Shown here piece after piece: positions 38,464-54,061 of a DNA stretch of 64,000 nucleotides. The stretch comes from Burkholderiales bacterium. Lineage in GTDB: Bacteria > Pseudomonadota > Gammaproteobacteria > Burkholderiales > Casimicrobiaceae. The stretch lies in contig JADYZP010000052.1 of assembly GCA_020853025.1 (NCBI GenBank), forward strand, positions 1 to 64,000, read 5' to 3'. Position 1 is the stretch's first letter; every line of letters starts with the position of its first letter. Under the pieces are notes generated by a model, which had not been told where the DNA came from, searched no databases, and saw only the letters and a list, made by a program, of their open reading frames with translations. A program made the translations under genes and the position numbers.

Positions 38464-40658
38464 GGGCGTCCCCACCGGCGTTCGTCGGCGATGCGCGACG
38501 CCAGCGTCGCCAGGCGCTCATCGCGCTGCGTATGTTTCGCGTCCGACCCGATCGGCAACTTGCGCCGCCAGTTCGGATGCGCATCGACGGTGCCGGGCAG
38601 ATTCGCCTGCTCACGCACGCCGTAGATATCCTCGAGTTGCACGACCATCAGCGCCGACGGCGTGCGCGCGAGATACGCCTGTACCGCCAGCGCGAGCGGG
38701 GGCGTCAGTGCCGGCACCGCACTCGGATCCGGCGACGCCTCGGCAGGCAGCAATCCCACCCCAGCGAGCGCTTCGAGCAGCAGACCGCGATCATGCACGC
38801 GCTCCTCCAGCTGAACTTCGATGTCCGCGTCCTGCGCCAGCTGTCCGTGCTCTGCGCGCAGGCGGATGTCGTGGCCCTCCCACCATCCGGCGAGCGTCGG
38901 CAGGTCGTGCGTGCTGGCGACGGCGAGCGCGGCTTCCGGATAGGCATCCGGCGGTTTGAAGTCGCCCGCATTGCCGCGCTCGAACAGCAGCACGCAGTAC
39001 GAGAGGATATCGTCGGCGGCCAGCGCCGAGCGGACCTCGTCGGGCACCGTACCCAGGTCCTCGCCGATCACCAAGCAACGGTGTCGCTGGCTTTCGAGCG
39101 CCAGCAGTCCCCGCAGGTCCTCGAACGGATAGCGCACATAGGCGCCCTGCGCCGGCTCGGCGCCCGCCGGCACCCAGTACAGGCGCATCAATCCCATCAC
39201 GTGATCGATGCGCAGCGCTCCGGCATCGCGCATGCTCGCGCGCAGCGTCGCCAGGAAAGGCGCGTAGCCGGCGTCAGACAAGCGTTGCGGAATCATCGGC
39301 GGCAAGCCCCAATCCTGCCCCTTCGCGTTGAAGGAGTCCGGTGGCGCGCCGACACTGGCCGCGATCGCGTACAGGTCCTGATGCGCCCATGCCTCGGCGC
39401 CACCGCGATCGACCGAAACCGCAAGATCGACGTAGACCCCGATGGCCAATCCCGACTCGCGTGCCTGCCTCGCGACATCCGCCCACTGCCTCGACGCCTG
39501 GTATTGCAGCCAGGCATGAAAATCGATCCGTTCTGCATGCTCGTCGGCGAAGCGGACGACGGCATCGGCCGCCGGGTCGCGATACGCTTCCGGCCACGCG
39601 GGCCAGCCCCAAACCGTGGAATCTCGCGCACGCCAGTATTCCTGCAAGGCCTCGAACAGCGCATATCGCCGCAACACCTCGCCACCGGCGCGCTTGAAAT
39701 CGCCAGCATCGGCCGCGTCACCCGCACCGCCATCGCGCCGTGCCTGCGCATAAAGCAGTTCCAGCACCGGCAGCTTGACGGCAGCCACGCCCGCGTAGTC
39801 GACGAGTTCGGACGCGCGCAGTTCGCCAAGCTTTGCCTGGAAGGCCCCGGTGCCGACGAGTTCCTGCGCCGCGGGGCAACGATCAAATTCGGCGATTGCC
39901 TGCACGTCCAGGTAGAAGACATTGAGAAACACGCGGCTCGATGGTCCATAGGGACTCGCACGCTCCGGATCGCGGGGAAACAGCGCGTGCAGCGGGTTGA
40001 CGCCAACGACATCGGCGCCGACGGTCGCGCTTCGCCCGACGAGCGCCGCCAGATCGCCGAAGTCGCCGATCCCCCAGTTCCGTTCGGAGCGCAGTCCGTA
40101 GAGCTGCGCCGCGACTCCCCACAGCCTGCGCCCTTCGCGCATCGACTGCGGCCGGTAGCAGGCGGCAGGCGCCACGGCCAGCGTTCCCCGCGCCACCGGG
40201 GCGCCGTCAGCGCAGAGCGCGACTTCGTGATATCCATCCGGCAGCGCGACGTCGAGTGGAAGATCGAGCGCGACGCGGGGCTCGCCACCGACATCGACTC
40301 GTTCGCACGCGTCTGCCGGCGGCGGCGTAACAGCACGGAGGTGTTCGGATCCCTCCTCGCTGACGACTCGCCATTCGAAGCGGCACGCCAGCAGCGATGC
40401 GGCCAGGTGGACACGCAAGAACCAAGGTCGCGTGTGCGAGCGCACGACGGTCATCGGTGGCAGCGGCTGCCGGTAGCGCGCGCGTTTGACTTCCTCCACG
40501 GCGCTGGCGATCGCCGATTCGTCGTCCGTGCGCACGTGCATCGCAGCGAGAATTGCGCGCAGCGAATCGTCGGGAACGCGATGCGCGTTGCCCCAGATAT
40601 CGTGATGCTCGAGCACGATGCCATGCGCCGAGGCAAGCGCGTGCAGCGTCGCCGTCAT
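38460..40658 (-). CDS. malQ: 4-alpha-glucanotransferase (amylomaltase)
   Basis: A 732-residue GH77 enzyme with the extended N-terminal beta-rich region of the E. coli MalQ subtype (about 1-160). Nucleophile aspartate in LRIDHVMGL, acid/base glutamate in GEDLGTVP and the third aspartate in STHDLPTLAGWW. It moves maltooligosyl units between chains and so lengthens dextrins that are too short for TreY. Both ends overlap neighbours by four bases, between treZ and treY. Confidence 0.95.
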   Translation of the reverse strand: MTATLHALASAHGIVLEHHDIWGNAHRVPDDSLRAILAAMHVRTDDESAIASAVEEVKRARYRQPLPPMTVVRSHTRPWFLRVHLAASLLACRFEWRVVSEEGSEHLRAVTPPPADACERVDVGGEPRVALDLPLDVALPDGYHEVALCADGAPVARGTLAVAPAACYRPQSMREGRRLWGVAAQLYGLRSERNWGIGDFGDLAALVGRSATVGADVVGVNPLHALFPRDPERASPYGPSSRVFLNVFYLDVQAIAEFDRCPAAQELVGTGAFQAKLGELRASELVDYAGVAAVKLPVLELLYAQARRDGGAGDAADAGDFKRAGGEVLRRYALFEALQEYWRARDSTVWGWPAWPEAYRDPAADAVVRFADEHAERIDFHAWLQYQASRQWADVARQARESGLAIGVYVDLAVSVDRGGAEAWAHQDLYAIAASVGAPPDSFNAKGQDWGLPPMIPQRLSDAGYAPFLATLRASMRDAGALRIDHVMGLMRLYWVPAGAEPAQGAYVRYPFEDLRGLLALESQRHRCLVIGEDLGTVPDEVRSALAADDILSYCVLLFERGNAGDFKPPDAYPEAALAVASTHDLPTLAGWWEGHDIRLRAEHGQLAQDADIEVQLEERVHDRGLLLEALAGVGLLPAEASPDPSAVPALTPPLALAVQAYLARTPSALMVVQLEDIYGVREQANLPGTVDAHPNWRRKLPIGSDAKHTQRDERLATLASRIADERRWGRP

Positions 40659-42483
40659 CGCGACTCGTCGATGTTGAACGTCAGCGCATAGCCGGCAAGC
40701 GCGCCCGTTACGCCCGGATCAGGGACGCCGTCGGTTGCGTAGACCCGCTGACCCGATGGAAATCGGACAGCACCGACCGGATTCGGACCCAGATTGGCGA
40801 CCAGGTGCAGTCCTCTACCCGCAGCGTTGTACCAATCGACGCGCAGCAGCGCTTCGTCGTCGACGCGGTACGACCCACCGCACGACACGCCATGCTGCCA
40901 CGGCACGATGTACCGGCGACGTGCGTCAAGGCAATGCCGGTAGAACGCTCGCCAGCGCGCGCCGCGCGGTCGCAGCACCTCGCTCCAGTCGAGCGTTGAA
41001 GCCACCATCGTCGCTTCGTCGTTGGGATCGGGAATCGCTTGCCGGGCGCCAGGATCCCGGAAGCGCGCGAAGCGGGCGAATTCCTCGCGCCGTCCGCGCG
41101 TCACCGCCGCTGCGAGTTCAGGACCGAAATCGCAGAAAAACAGGAACGGCGTGGACGCGGCGAATTCCTCGCCCATGAACAGCAGCGGTACCTGCGGCGC
41201 CAGGAGCAAGCAGGCGGTCAATGCGCGAAGGACCTCCGGTTCGGCGATCTCCGCGATGCGCTCGCCCAGTGCGCGATTGCCGATCTGGTCGTGATTCTGC
41301 GCGAAGGCGACGAATGCGACCGGCGGCAGATGCGCGCTGCGCTCGCCGCGCGGTGCACCTTCGCGGTAGACCGATACGTCGCCCTGGTACACGAAGCCCT
41401 CGGCGAGCGCGCGGCCGAAGGCTGTGACCGGGCGCTCCGCGTAGTCGGCGTAGTAACCGTCGCGCTCGCCGGTGGCGATCACGTGCAGTGCGTGGTGCAG
41501 GTCGTCGTTCCATTGCGCGGTCGCCAGAATCGGCTGCTGCAGCGCGTTGCGTTCGAGATAGCGCGCCTGGTTGTGGTCGTTCTCGAGCACCAGATGGACG
41601 TGACGAGTGGCGCCGAAGTGCTCGTGCACGCGCGTCGTGAGCTCGGTCACGATGTCGGGCTGCGAATCGTCGGCGATCGCGTGCACGGCATCCACGCGCA
41701 GTCCGTCGAAGTGGTATTCGTCGAGCCAGTAGAGCGCGTTGTGGATGAAAAACTCGCGCACCGTCGCGCTGCTCTCGCCGTCGAAGTTGATCGCGGCACC
41801 CCACGGCGTCTGGTGGCGGGGGTTGAAGAACTGCGGCGCGTAAGCGTGCAGGTAGTTGCCTTCCGGACCGAAGTGATTGTAGACGACGTCGAGCAGCATC
41901 ATGAGTCCGCGCGCGTGTGCTTCGTCGACCAGGCGCTTCAAATCCTCCGGTGTGCCGTAGCAGGCCGCCGGCGCGAACGGCAGCACGCCGTCGTAGCCCC
42001 AGTTGCGCGTACCCGGGAACGCGGCCACCGGCATCAGTTCGACCGTCGTCACTCCCAGGTCGACCAGGTCGTCGAGCCGCGCGATGACACCGGCGAAGCT
42101 GCCTTCGGGCGTGAAGGTGCCCACGTGCACCTCGTAGATGACCGCCTCCCGCCATGGCCTGCCGCGCCAACGTTCGTCGCGCCAGGCATGAGTACCTGGA
42201 TCGACGACGGCGCTGCGTGCGTGCACGCCATCGGGGTTGGCGCGCGACGCCGGATCGGGCACCGTCAATCCGCCGTCGATCCGATACGCGTAGCGCGTAC
42301 CGGCGCGCGCGCCGTCGACCGTGCGTGTATGCCAGCCCATGCCGTCCGACGCCATGGTCAGCGCGTCTGCCGTGGCCTCGTCGCCGATCACCAGGTCCAC
42401 GTGCCGCGCGCCCGGCGCCCACAACCGAAACGCCGTCTTATCACCGTCCAGCTGCGCGCCGAACGGCATCCGGTGTGCGCGCC

Positions 42484-42487
<4 letters not shown>
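40655..42487 (-). CDS. treZ: Maltooligosyltrehalose trehalohydrolase
   Basis: A 610-residue GH13 enzyme that hydrolyses the alpha-1,4 bond next to the trehalose end of maltooligosyltrehalose, giving free trehalose. A CBM48-type N-terminal domain (about 8-95, with AFRLWAPGARHVDLV) precedes the barrel. The three acids lie in FDGLRVDAVHAI, LVLENDHNQ and AQNHDQIGN. It overlaps glgX by four bases; ATG at 42469 is an alternative start. Confidence 0.95.
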
Positions 42488-44610
<2,123 letters not shown>

Positions 44611-44639
44611 TGCGGTGTCACCTCAGGAACTGGAAGCCG

Positions 44640-45347
44640 TCAAAGCACCGGCTTCGAACGATTGCGGGCTTCCTGCTCCTTGCCATCGCTCTTACCCGTC
44701 CAGTGCTCGATCAGCTCGGCGGCGCGCTTCTGGCCACCGAGTCCGAAGGCCAGCGCCAGCCCCAGCGCGATCGCGGCGACGATGATCAGAAAGGTCTCGC
44801 GGATGATGTCGCCCAGACCCGCCTGGTTGAGCGCGATCATGACCACGAAGACCATGATCGCGTACAGGACGACGCGACCGACCAGGTTGGCCTCGCCGAC
44901 ATGCATTCGCTGCAGATACGAGGTCACTGCCGTGCCGACAAAGCGCGCGAAATAGGCGCCGAAGATCAGGATGAACAAGGCGATCATCAGCTTCGGCATG
45001 AACAGCAGGATGCGTCCGATGAGATCGGTGACATACGCGAGGTCGAGGCTGTTGAACGCGATCATCAGCGCGGCCAGGATCACCAGCCAATAGAACAGTC
45101 CGCCGAGCACGCGGATCGAGTCGATTTCGGCACCGCCCTGCTTCAGCATTTCGTCGATGCCTGCCTTTTCGGTAACGACATGGAAGTTGACCGCCCGCAG
45201 CGCCTTCAAGATCGCGTAGCGGATCGCCTTTGCGAGCAACCAGCCGACGACGAGAATCAGGACCGCGAGCAGAATCCGTGGCAGGAAAATCCCGATCTGG
45301 TGCAGCGACCCGCGGATCGGCTCGAGCAGCATGTTGACGTTGTCCAT
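44640..45347 (-). CDS. Mechanosensitive-channel-like membrane protein with conserved TM-helix repeats
   Basis: A 235-residue membrane protein. A first hydrophobic segment LPRILLAVLILVVGWLLAKAI is followed by three more, and the pattern repeats (PRILLAVLILVVGWLLA versus PKLMIALFILIFGAYFA). The two repeats are typical of the conserved-TM-helix family related to small mechanosensitive channels. The full MscS beta domain is absent. The ATG at 45347 has GGGAG about 7 bases upstream. It is embedded in the glucan operon, between treS and glgX, with gaps of 67 and 29 bases. A role in osmolyte release or membrane-tension sensing is inferred from context only. Confidence 0.75.
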   Translation of the reverse strand: MDNVNMLLEPIRGSLHQIGIFLPRILLAVLILVVGWLLAKAIRYAILKALRAVNFHVVTEKAGIDEMLKQGGAEIDSIRVLGGLFYWLVILAALMIAFNSLDLAYVTDLIGRILLFMPKLMIALFILIFGAYFARFVGTAVTSYLQRMHVGEANLVGRVVLYAIMVFVVMIALNQAGLGDIIRETFLIIVAAIALGLALAFGLGGQKRAAELIEHWTGKSDGKEQEARNRSKPVL

Positions 45348-45414
45348 CAGTTTCTCCCGTTGACTATGGCGCGGAACCGCACGCGACAAGCTCCCGTCGC
45401 CGGCGTACGCGCGC

Positions 45415-48771
<3,357 letters not shown>

Positions 48772-48774
48772 CCC

Positions 48775-50799
48775 CTACAGGAAGTAATCGAAATCGTGTT
48801 CGCTGCGCACGCGGCGGCGTACCTGGAAGACGTGCGCAGGAACATGCGCCGGATCCAGCTGGACGAAATTGCGCACGCCGCTCCAGACGTAGCGCGCGTC
48901 GGACAGCAGGTCGTGCACCTGGAACGGCCGCTCCGGATCCACGCCGAGCACCGCCAGGTCGAGCGACACCCAGCCCGATTGGGTGTGGCGCGGGTCGAGG
49001 TTGACGACGACGAGCACGACGCTGTCGCCAACGGTGTTCACGCGCGAGTAGCAGATCAGATCGTCGTTGTCCGTCGGAAAAAACGTGAGTCCCCCGTCGC
49101 GCTGCAGCGCCGGATGGTCGCGGCGGGCGGCGTTCACGCGTGCAATGAACGGCGCCAGGCTGTCGGCTCGCTCCAGGTCCCAGCGCCGCAGCGCATATTT
49201 TTCGGAGTCGAGGTATTCCTCCGCACCCGGTTCACGCGGGAGGTGCTCCTGCAATTCGTAGGCGGGTCCGTAGATGCCGTAGTTGCCTGACAACGTCGCG
49301 GCCAGGACCAGGCGCGCCATGAACGCCGCGCGACCTCCGACCTGCAGGATCTCCGGCAGGATATCTGGCGTATTCGGCCAGCAGTTGGGCCGGAAGTAGT
49401 CGCGTCCGGGACCATCCGCCAGCTCGGTGAAATACTCGGTCAGCTCCTGCCTGGTGTTGCGCCACGTGAAATAGGTATAGGACTGCGTGAATCCGAGCTT
49501 GGCGAGCCGGTGCATCACCTTCGGGCGCGTGAAGGCTTCGGCGAGGAAAATGACGTCCGGATGGTCGCGCTTCACCCGCGCGATCACCCATTCCCAGAAC
49601 GCGAAGGGCTTGGTGTGCGGGTTGTCGACGCGAAAGATGCGCACGCCTTCGCCCATCCAGAACGCGAACACGTCGTGCAGCTCTTCCCACAGCGCCGCCC
49701 ACTCGTCCGACTCGAAGTTGAACGGGTAGATGTCCTGGTATTTTTTCGGAGGATTCTCCGCGTATTGCACACTGCCGTCAGGCCGATGCCTGAACCATTC
49801 CGGATGCGCGTCGACGTAGGGATGGTCCGGCGCGCACTGGAAGGCGATGTCGAGTGCGAGTTCGAGCCCGGACGTTTGCGCGCGATCGCGCAGGCTGCGG
49901 AAATCGGCAAGTGTGCCCAGCTGCGGATGCAGCGCCTTGTGGCCGCCTTCCGCCGAGCCTATCGCCCACGGACTGCCGACGTCGTCGGCGCCCGCGCTCA
50001 ACGTGTTGTTCGGCCCCTTGCGGCGGACCGCGCCGATCGGATGGATCGGCGGCAGGTAGAGCACGTCAAAGCCCATCGCGGCGATGTACGGAACGCGCGC
50101 TTCGCAATCGCGAAACGTTCCGTGGCCGCCCGTGTCGTGTGCGGTCGAGCGCGGAAACAGTTCGTACCAGGACGAAAAGCCGGCGCGCGCGCGATCGACG
50201 TCAAGCGAAAACTCGACCGGGCAGGCGGTTTCCAGACGCCGGTCGGGATAGCGATCCACGAGTGCCGCCCACTGCTCGTCCTGTACCAGTTCGTGCAGGA
50301 CGTCGATGTCCGCCGTTTCGCGCAACGAGCGTGCGAATTCGACCAGCCGCTTCCGGTCGCCGCCGCGTGCGCGCTCGGCCGCGGCGGTGACGAGGTCAGC
50401 GCCCACGCGCGCGGCGACGCGAATGTCATCGGGATCGACGCGGCGATCGAAATCGTGCCGCCACGACAGCATCGGGTCAACCCACGCCACCACCGTGTAG
50501 CGATAGCGACCGGGGGCGGTGACGACGAAGTCACCGTGCCAGCGATCGTTGCCGAGCGCCGTCATCGGCGTCTCCTGCCACGCCTTGTCGTTCTCGTGCC
50601 GGTGGCGCAGCCGGCAGGCGACCAGGTCGTGTCCGTCGGTGAAGCAATCGGCCTCGACTTCGACGCGGTCGCCGGCGATCCGTTTGACCGCGAAGCGGCC
50701 ATGGTCGACCTGCGGCGTGATGGCTTCGATGACGGCGCGGATGCGACCGTCCGGCGGTAGCGTCCGTCGCACGCCGGTTCTGGGCTGCCGTGGCGGCAT
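48775..50799 (-). CDS. glgE: Maltose-1-phosphate maltosyltransferase
   Basis: A 674-residue GH13_3 enzyme that adds maltosyl units from alpha-maltose-1-phosphate to a growing alpha-1,4-glucan. An N-terminal domain (about 30-125) precedes a helical insertion and the barrel, whose nucleophile aspartate is in FRVDNPHTKP and acid glutamate in FLAEAFTRP. The stretch WYELFPRS is typical. ATG at 50799 has a GAGGGGGG site spanning the glgB stop, 4 bases upstream. It is the marker of the GlgE route to glycogen, as in mycobacteria. Confidence 0.95.
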   Translation of the reverse strand: MPPRQPRTGVRRTLPPDGRIRAVIEAITPQVDHGRFAVKRIAGDRVEVEADCFTDGHDLVACRLRHRHENDKAWQETPMTALGNDRWHGDFVVTAPGRYRYTVVAWVDPMLSWRHDFDRRVDPDDIRVAARVGADLVTAAAERARGGDRKRLVEFARSLRETADIDVLHELVQDEQWAALVDRYPDRRLETACPVEFSLDVDRARAGFSSWYELFPRSTAHDTGGHGTFRDCEARVPYIAAMGFDVLYLPPIHPIGAVRRKGPNNTLSAGADDVGSPWAIGSAEGGHKALHPQLGTLADFRSLRDRAQTSGLELALDIAFQCAPDHPYVDAHPEWFRHRPDGSVQYAENPPKKYQDIYPFNFESDEWAALWEELHDVFAFWMGEGVRIFRVDNPHTKPFAFWEWVIARVKRDHPDVIFLAEAFTRPKVMHRLAKLGFTQSYTYFTWRNTRQELTEYFTELADGPGRDYFRPNCWPNTPDILPEILQVGGRAAFMARLVLAATLSGNYGIYGPAYELQEHLPREPGAEEYLDSEKYALRRWDLERADSLAPFIARVNAARRDHPALQRDGGLTFFPTDNDDLICYSRVNTVGDSVVLVVVNLDPRHTQSGWVSLDLAVLGVDPERPFQVHDLLSDARYVWSGVRNFVQLDPAHVPAHVFQVRRRVRSEHDFDYFL

Positions 50800-50803
50800 C
50801 GTG

Positions 50804-52726
50804 TCAGCCCCCCTCAGGCTTGAAGAACACGGTGGACAGTGGCGGCAGCGTCAGCGTCAGCGAATGGTAACGGCCATGCGCGGGAATCGGCGCCGACCGC
50901 ACGCCGCCCATGTTGCCCATGCCGCTGCCTCCGTAGAGGGTGGCATCGCCGTTCAATAGTTCATTCCAGACGCCGCCCTCGGGAACGCCGACGACGAAAT
51001 TCATACGCGGTATCGGAGTGAAATTGCACACGACCAGCACCGGCGACCCGGTGCGGGCGCGCCGGATGAATGCCAGGACGCTGATTTCGGCATCGTTGAC
51101 GTCGATCCATTCGAAGCCCGCCGGATCAAAATCGAGCTCGTGCAGCGCCGCTTCGCGGCGAAGCAGCGCGTTGAGGTCACCCACCCAGCGGGCGACCCCA
51201 CGGTTTGCCGGGTCCTCCAGCGCTGTCCATTCGAGCTGCCCTTCGTGCGTCCATTCACGCCGTTGTGCGAACTCGCAGCCCATGAACAGCAGCTTCTTGC
51301 CCGGATGTCCCCACATATAACCGTACATCGCTCGCAGGTTGGCGAACTGCTGCCAGCGGTCACCGGGCATCTTGCCGATCAGCGAGCCCTTGCCGTAGAC
51401 GACCTCGTCGTGCGAGAGCGCGAGTACGAAATTCTCGGTGAACGCGTACCAGATCGAGAACGTGAGCCGGCCGTGATGATGCTTCCGGTGCACCGGCTCC
51501 TCGCGAAAGTAATCGAGCGTGTCATGCATCCAGCCCATGTTCCACTTCATCCCGAAACCGAGGCCGCCTCCCGAGGCCGGTCGCGAGACCAGCGGCCACG
51601 CCGTCGATTCCTCGGCAATCATCTGCACGTCGGGATGCGCGCGGTACGCGGAGTCGTTCAGCTGCCGCAGAAACGCGATCGCGCCAAGATTCTCCCTTCC
51701 GCCTTCGGCGTTGGGGATCCACTCGCCATCCTTGCGCGCGTAGTCGAGATAGAGCATCGAAGCGACGGCATCGACCCGCAGCCCGTCGACGTGGTAGCGG
51801 TCGAGCCAGAACAGTGCGCTCGAGACCAGGAACGCGCGAACTTCGTGCCGTGAATAGTTGAATATGAGACTGTGCCATTCCGGCTGATAGCCCTGGCGCG
51901 GGTCGGCGTGCTCGTAGAGGCAGGTGCCGTCGAAGCGCCCGAGGCCGTGCGGATCATCCGGAAAATGCGACGGCACCCAGTCGAGAATCACCCCGATGCC
52001 GTGCTGGTGCAGCACGTCGATCATGTGCATCAGGTCCTGCGGTTCACCGTAACGCGCAGTCGGTGCGAAGTAGCCGGTTGTCTGGTAACCCCACGAGCCG
52101 TAAAACGGATGCTCGGTGAGCGGCAACAACTCGACGTGCGTGAAACCGCAGGCGCTCAGGTAGTCGGCGAGTGGTTGCGCGATGTCGCGATAACTCGGCA
52201 GCTGCGATGCGTCCTCGCGTCGCCACGATCCCAGGTGCAGTTCGTAGATCGACATCGGTGCGGAGAGCGAGTTGCGCTCCCGCCTTGCCGCCATCCACTC
52301 GCCGTCATTCCATTCATGTTCGAGCGACCACGCGCGTGATGCTGTCGCCGGTGGAACTTCGGCATACAAGGCGAAGGGATCGGCCTTGTCCGGCAGCTGG
52401 ACGCCGTCGGCGCCCGCAACCCGATACTTGTACGATTGCCCGCGGCGCACACCCGGTACGCGGGCCTCCCAGATCCCGCTCTGGTCGCCGCGGGCCGTCA
52501 GCGGATCGGAGTCGCCATTCCAGCCGTTCCATTCGCCAATCACCGAGACGCGCGAGGCACCGGGCGCCCAGAGACGGAACGTAGCGCCGTCGGTGTCGAG
52601 GACACAGCCCATCACCGCGTACAGTTCGCTGTGCGTCCCTTCGCGAAACAGATAGACGTCCTGCTCACCGAGCGGGGCGCCGTGCCGGTCCTTCAAATCA
52701 TGTGCAATTTTTCTTGCCGTGCTCAT
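50804..52726 (-). CDS. glgB: 1,4-alpha-glucan branching enzyme
   Basis: A 640-residue GH13 branching enzyme. A CBM48 domain (FRLWAPGASRVSVIGEWNGW) precedes the barrel with acids in VDGLRVDAVASM, MIAEESTAWP and ALSHDEVVYGK. The extra N1 domain of the E. coli enzyme is missing, so the protein is about 90 residues shorter, a common bacterial form. ATG at 52726 follows GGGAGGG very closely (3 bases); the family-like N-terminus supports it. It is the first gene of the operon and introduces alpha-1,6 branches into the GlgE product. Confidence 0.95.
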   Translation of the reverse strand: MSTARKIAHDLKDRHGAPLGEQDVYLFREGTHSELYAVMGCVLDTDGATFRLWAPGASRVSVIGEWNGWNGDSDPLTARGDQSGIWEARVPGVRRGQSYKYRVAGADGVQLPDKADPFALYAEVPPATASRAWSLEHEWNDGEWMAARRERNSLSAPMSIYELHLGSWRREDASQLPSYRDIAQPLADYLSACGFTHVELLPLTEHPFYGSWGYQTTGYFAPTARYGEPQDLMHMIDVLHQHGIGVILDWVPSHFPDDPHGLGRFDGTCLYEHADPRQGYQPEWHSLIFNYSRHEVRAFLVSSALFWLDRYHVDGLRVDAVASMLYLDYARKDGEWIPNAEGGRENLGAIAFLRQLNDSAYRAHPDVQMIAEESTAWPLVSRPASGGGLGFGMKWNMGWMHDTLDYFREEPVHRKHHHGRLTFSIWYAFTENFVLALSHDEVVYGKGSLIGKMPGDRWQQFANLRAMYGYMWGHPGKKLLFMGCEFAQRREWTHEGQLEWTALEDPANRGVARWVGDLNALLRREAALHELDFDPAGFEWIDVNDAEISVLAFIRRARTGSPVLVVCNFTPIPRMNFVVGVPEGGVWNELLNGDATLYGGSGMGNMGGVRSAPIPAHGRYHSLTLTLPPLSTVFFKPEGG

Positions 52727-53218
52727 AGCCCTCCCGATCGGTTCGACGGCATCGAACTGGATGCCGGTCTTGAGTGATCCGCAACGCATAGGCTTGTTTC
52801 AACCCGGATGCCTCGCTGCAGATCGAGGTCGATTTCGACGCGCGCCGCCCGCCAACCGCAGGCGCGCACGCCGTGAGGGAATTCTTCGCACTTCGCAGCC
52901 ACCGTAGCGACTTCCCGCTTCCGGGCACAGACTCGGCCAGAGCCGCCGCCGGAAGGGTGCTCACCGATGTCGAGGGCGACAACCGATGCGCATCACGCGT
53001 ACGAGCCCCGACATGATAAACCACATTGCCGTATAAGTCCCGTTACGAGAGATGCGTACTTTCGCGCGCAACGGAATATCACCGTGCAAGCGATCGATCG
53101 CAGCAACGTCGCGTGGATCCGCTGCGCATGCGATCTGCGCTGCCGGAACTCCATCCGATGTGCGAGGTCAGGTCTGCAACCAGGAAGGACGCGCGGCTTG
53201 CCGTGACTTCCGTTTTCG
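52727..53218 (-). other. Intergenic region with the glucan-operon promoter and leader
   Basis: A 492-base gap without a convincing gene. On the minus strand a weak promoter (GGGACT, 17 bases, TATCAT) lies at about 53013-53041. This would give a leader of about 280 bases before glgB. The leader contains an inverted repeat GCGCGCC (52840-52846) pairing with GGCGCGC (52861-52867). Regulation through the leader is possible but not shown. Confidence 0.4.
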
Positions 53219-54061
53219 CTAGGCGAGATACTTCGCGTGAAAGCGAAGCTGCGACTCGATGAAGGTCGCAATGAAATGATAGCTGTGGTCGTAGCCGTCG
53301 CGGCGGTGACAGACGAGCGGCACCGACCGGCGCGCGCAGGCCTCCTCCAGCAACTCCGGCCGCAACTGGGCGTCGAGAAAGGGATCCGCGGCACCCTGAT
53401 CGACCAGCAGCGGCGGACCGGACCATCCATGATCCTCGATCAGCGCGGTCGCGTCGTAGTCTCGCCATTGCGTCCGATCGTCGCCGATGTAGGTAGTCAG
53501 CGCCTTCTCGCCCCATGCACAGCGCATCGACGAGGCGATTGGCGAGAACGCGGAAATCGAGCGAAAGCGCGATGGATTGCGCAATCCGATCACCAGCGCG
53601 CCATGGCCGCCCATCGAGTGACCGAAAATGCCCGCGCGCGCGGCATCGACGGGAAAGCTCGCCGCGACCAGTTCCGGCAGCTCCTCGCTGACATACGAGT
53701 ACATCCGGTAATGCGCGGACCACGGCAGGCACGTCGCGTCGACGTAGAAGCCGGCGCCCTCGCCCAGGTCCCAGTCGTCGCGGTCGCCGGGCAGCTTCAA
53801 TCCGCGCGGACTCGTGTCGGGCGCGACCAGCGCGACGCCGAGTTCGGCCGCGACGCGCTGCGCGCCGGCTTTCACGACGAAGTTCTCCTCGGTGCAGGTC
53901 AGCCCCGACAGCCAGTACAGCACGGGCACGCGCGCAGTGGCCGCCTGCGGCGGTAGGAAGATGGCGAAGCGCATCGGCGATGCCGTCGCCTGCGACGCAT
54001 GGCGATAGACCGCTTGCGTGCCTTCAAAGCAGCGGCTGGCCGAAACCTGTTCGAGCTTCAT
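53219..54061 (-). CDS. fghA: S-formylglutathione hydrolase
   Basis: A 280-residue esterase-D-type alpha/beta hydrolase. The nucleophile serine lies in [12 protein letters not shown], the histidine in [12 protein letters not shown], and the family N-terminus [14 protein letters not shown] is present. It hydrolyses S-formylglutathione to formate and glutathione, the second step of formaldehyde removal. ATG at 54061 overlaps the adhC stop as ATGA. Confidence 0.96.
   Translation of the reverse strand: MKLEQVSASRCFEGTQAVYRHASQATASPMRFAIFLPPQAATARVPVLYWLSGLTCTEENFVVKAGAQRVAAELGVALVAPDTSPRGLKLPGDRDDWDLGEGAGFYVDATCLPWSAHYRMYSYVSEELPELVAASFPVDAARAGIFGHSMGGHGALVIGLRNPSRFRSISAFSPIASSMRCAWGEKALTTYIGDDRTQWRDYDATALIEDHGWSGPPLLVDQGAADPFLDAQLRPELLEEACARRSVPLVCHRRDGYDHSYHFIATFIESQLRFHAKYLA

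Noticed and set aside
52698..53024. Minus-strand frame of about 108 codons upstream of glgB
   Set aside because: It overlaps the glgB start, has no family features and lies in the leader. It is more likely non-coding.
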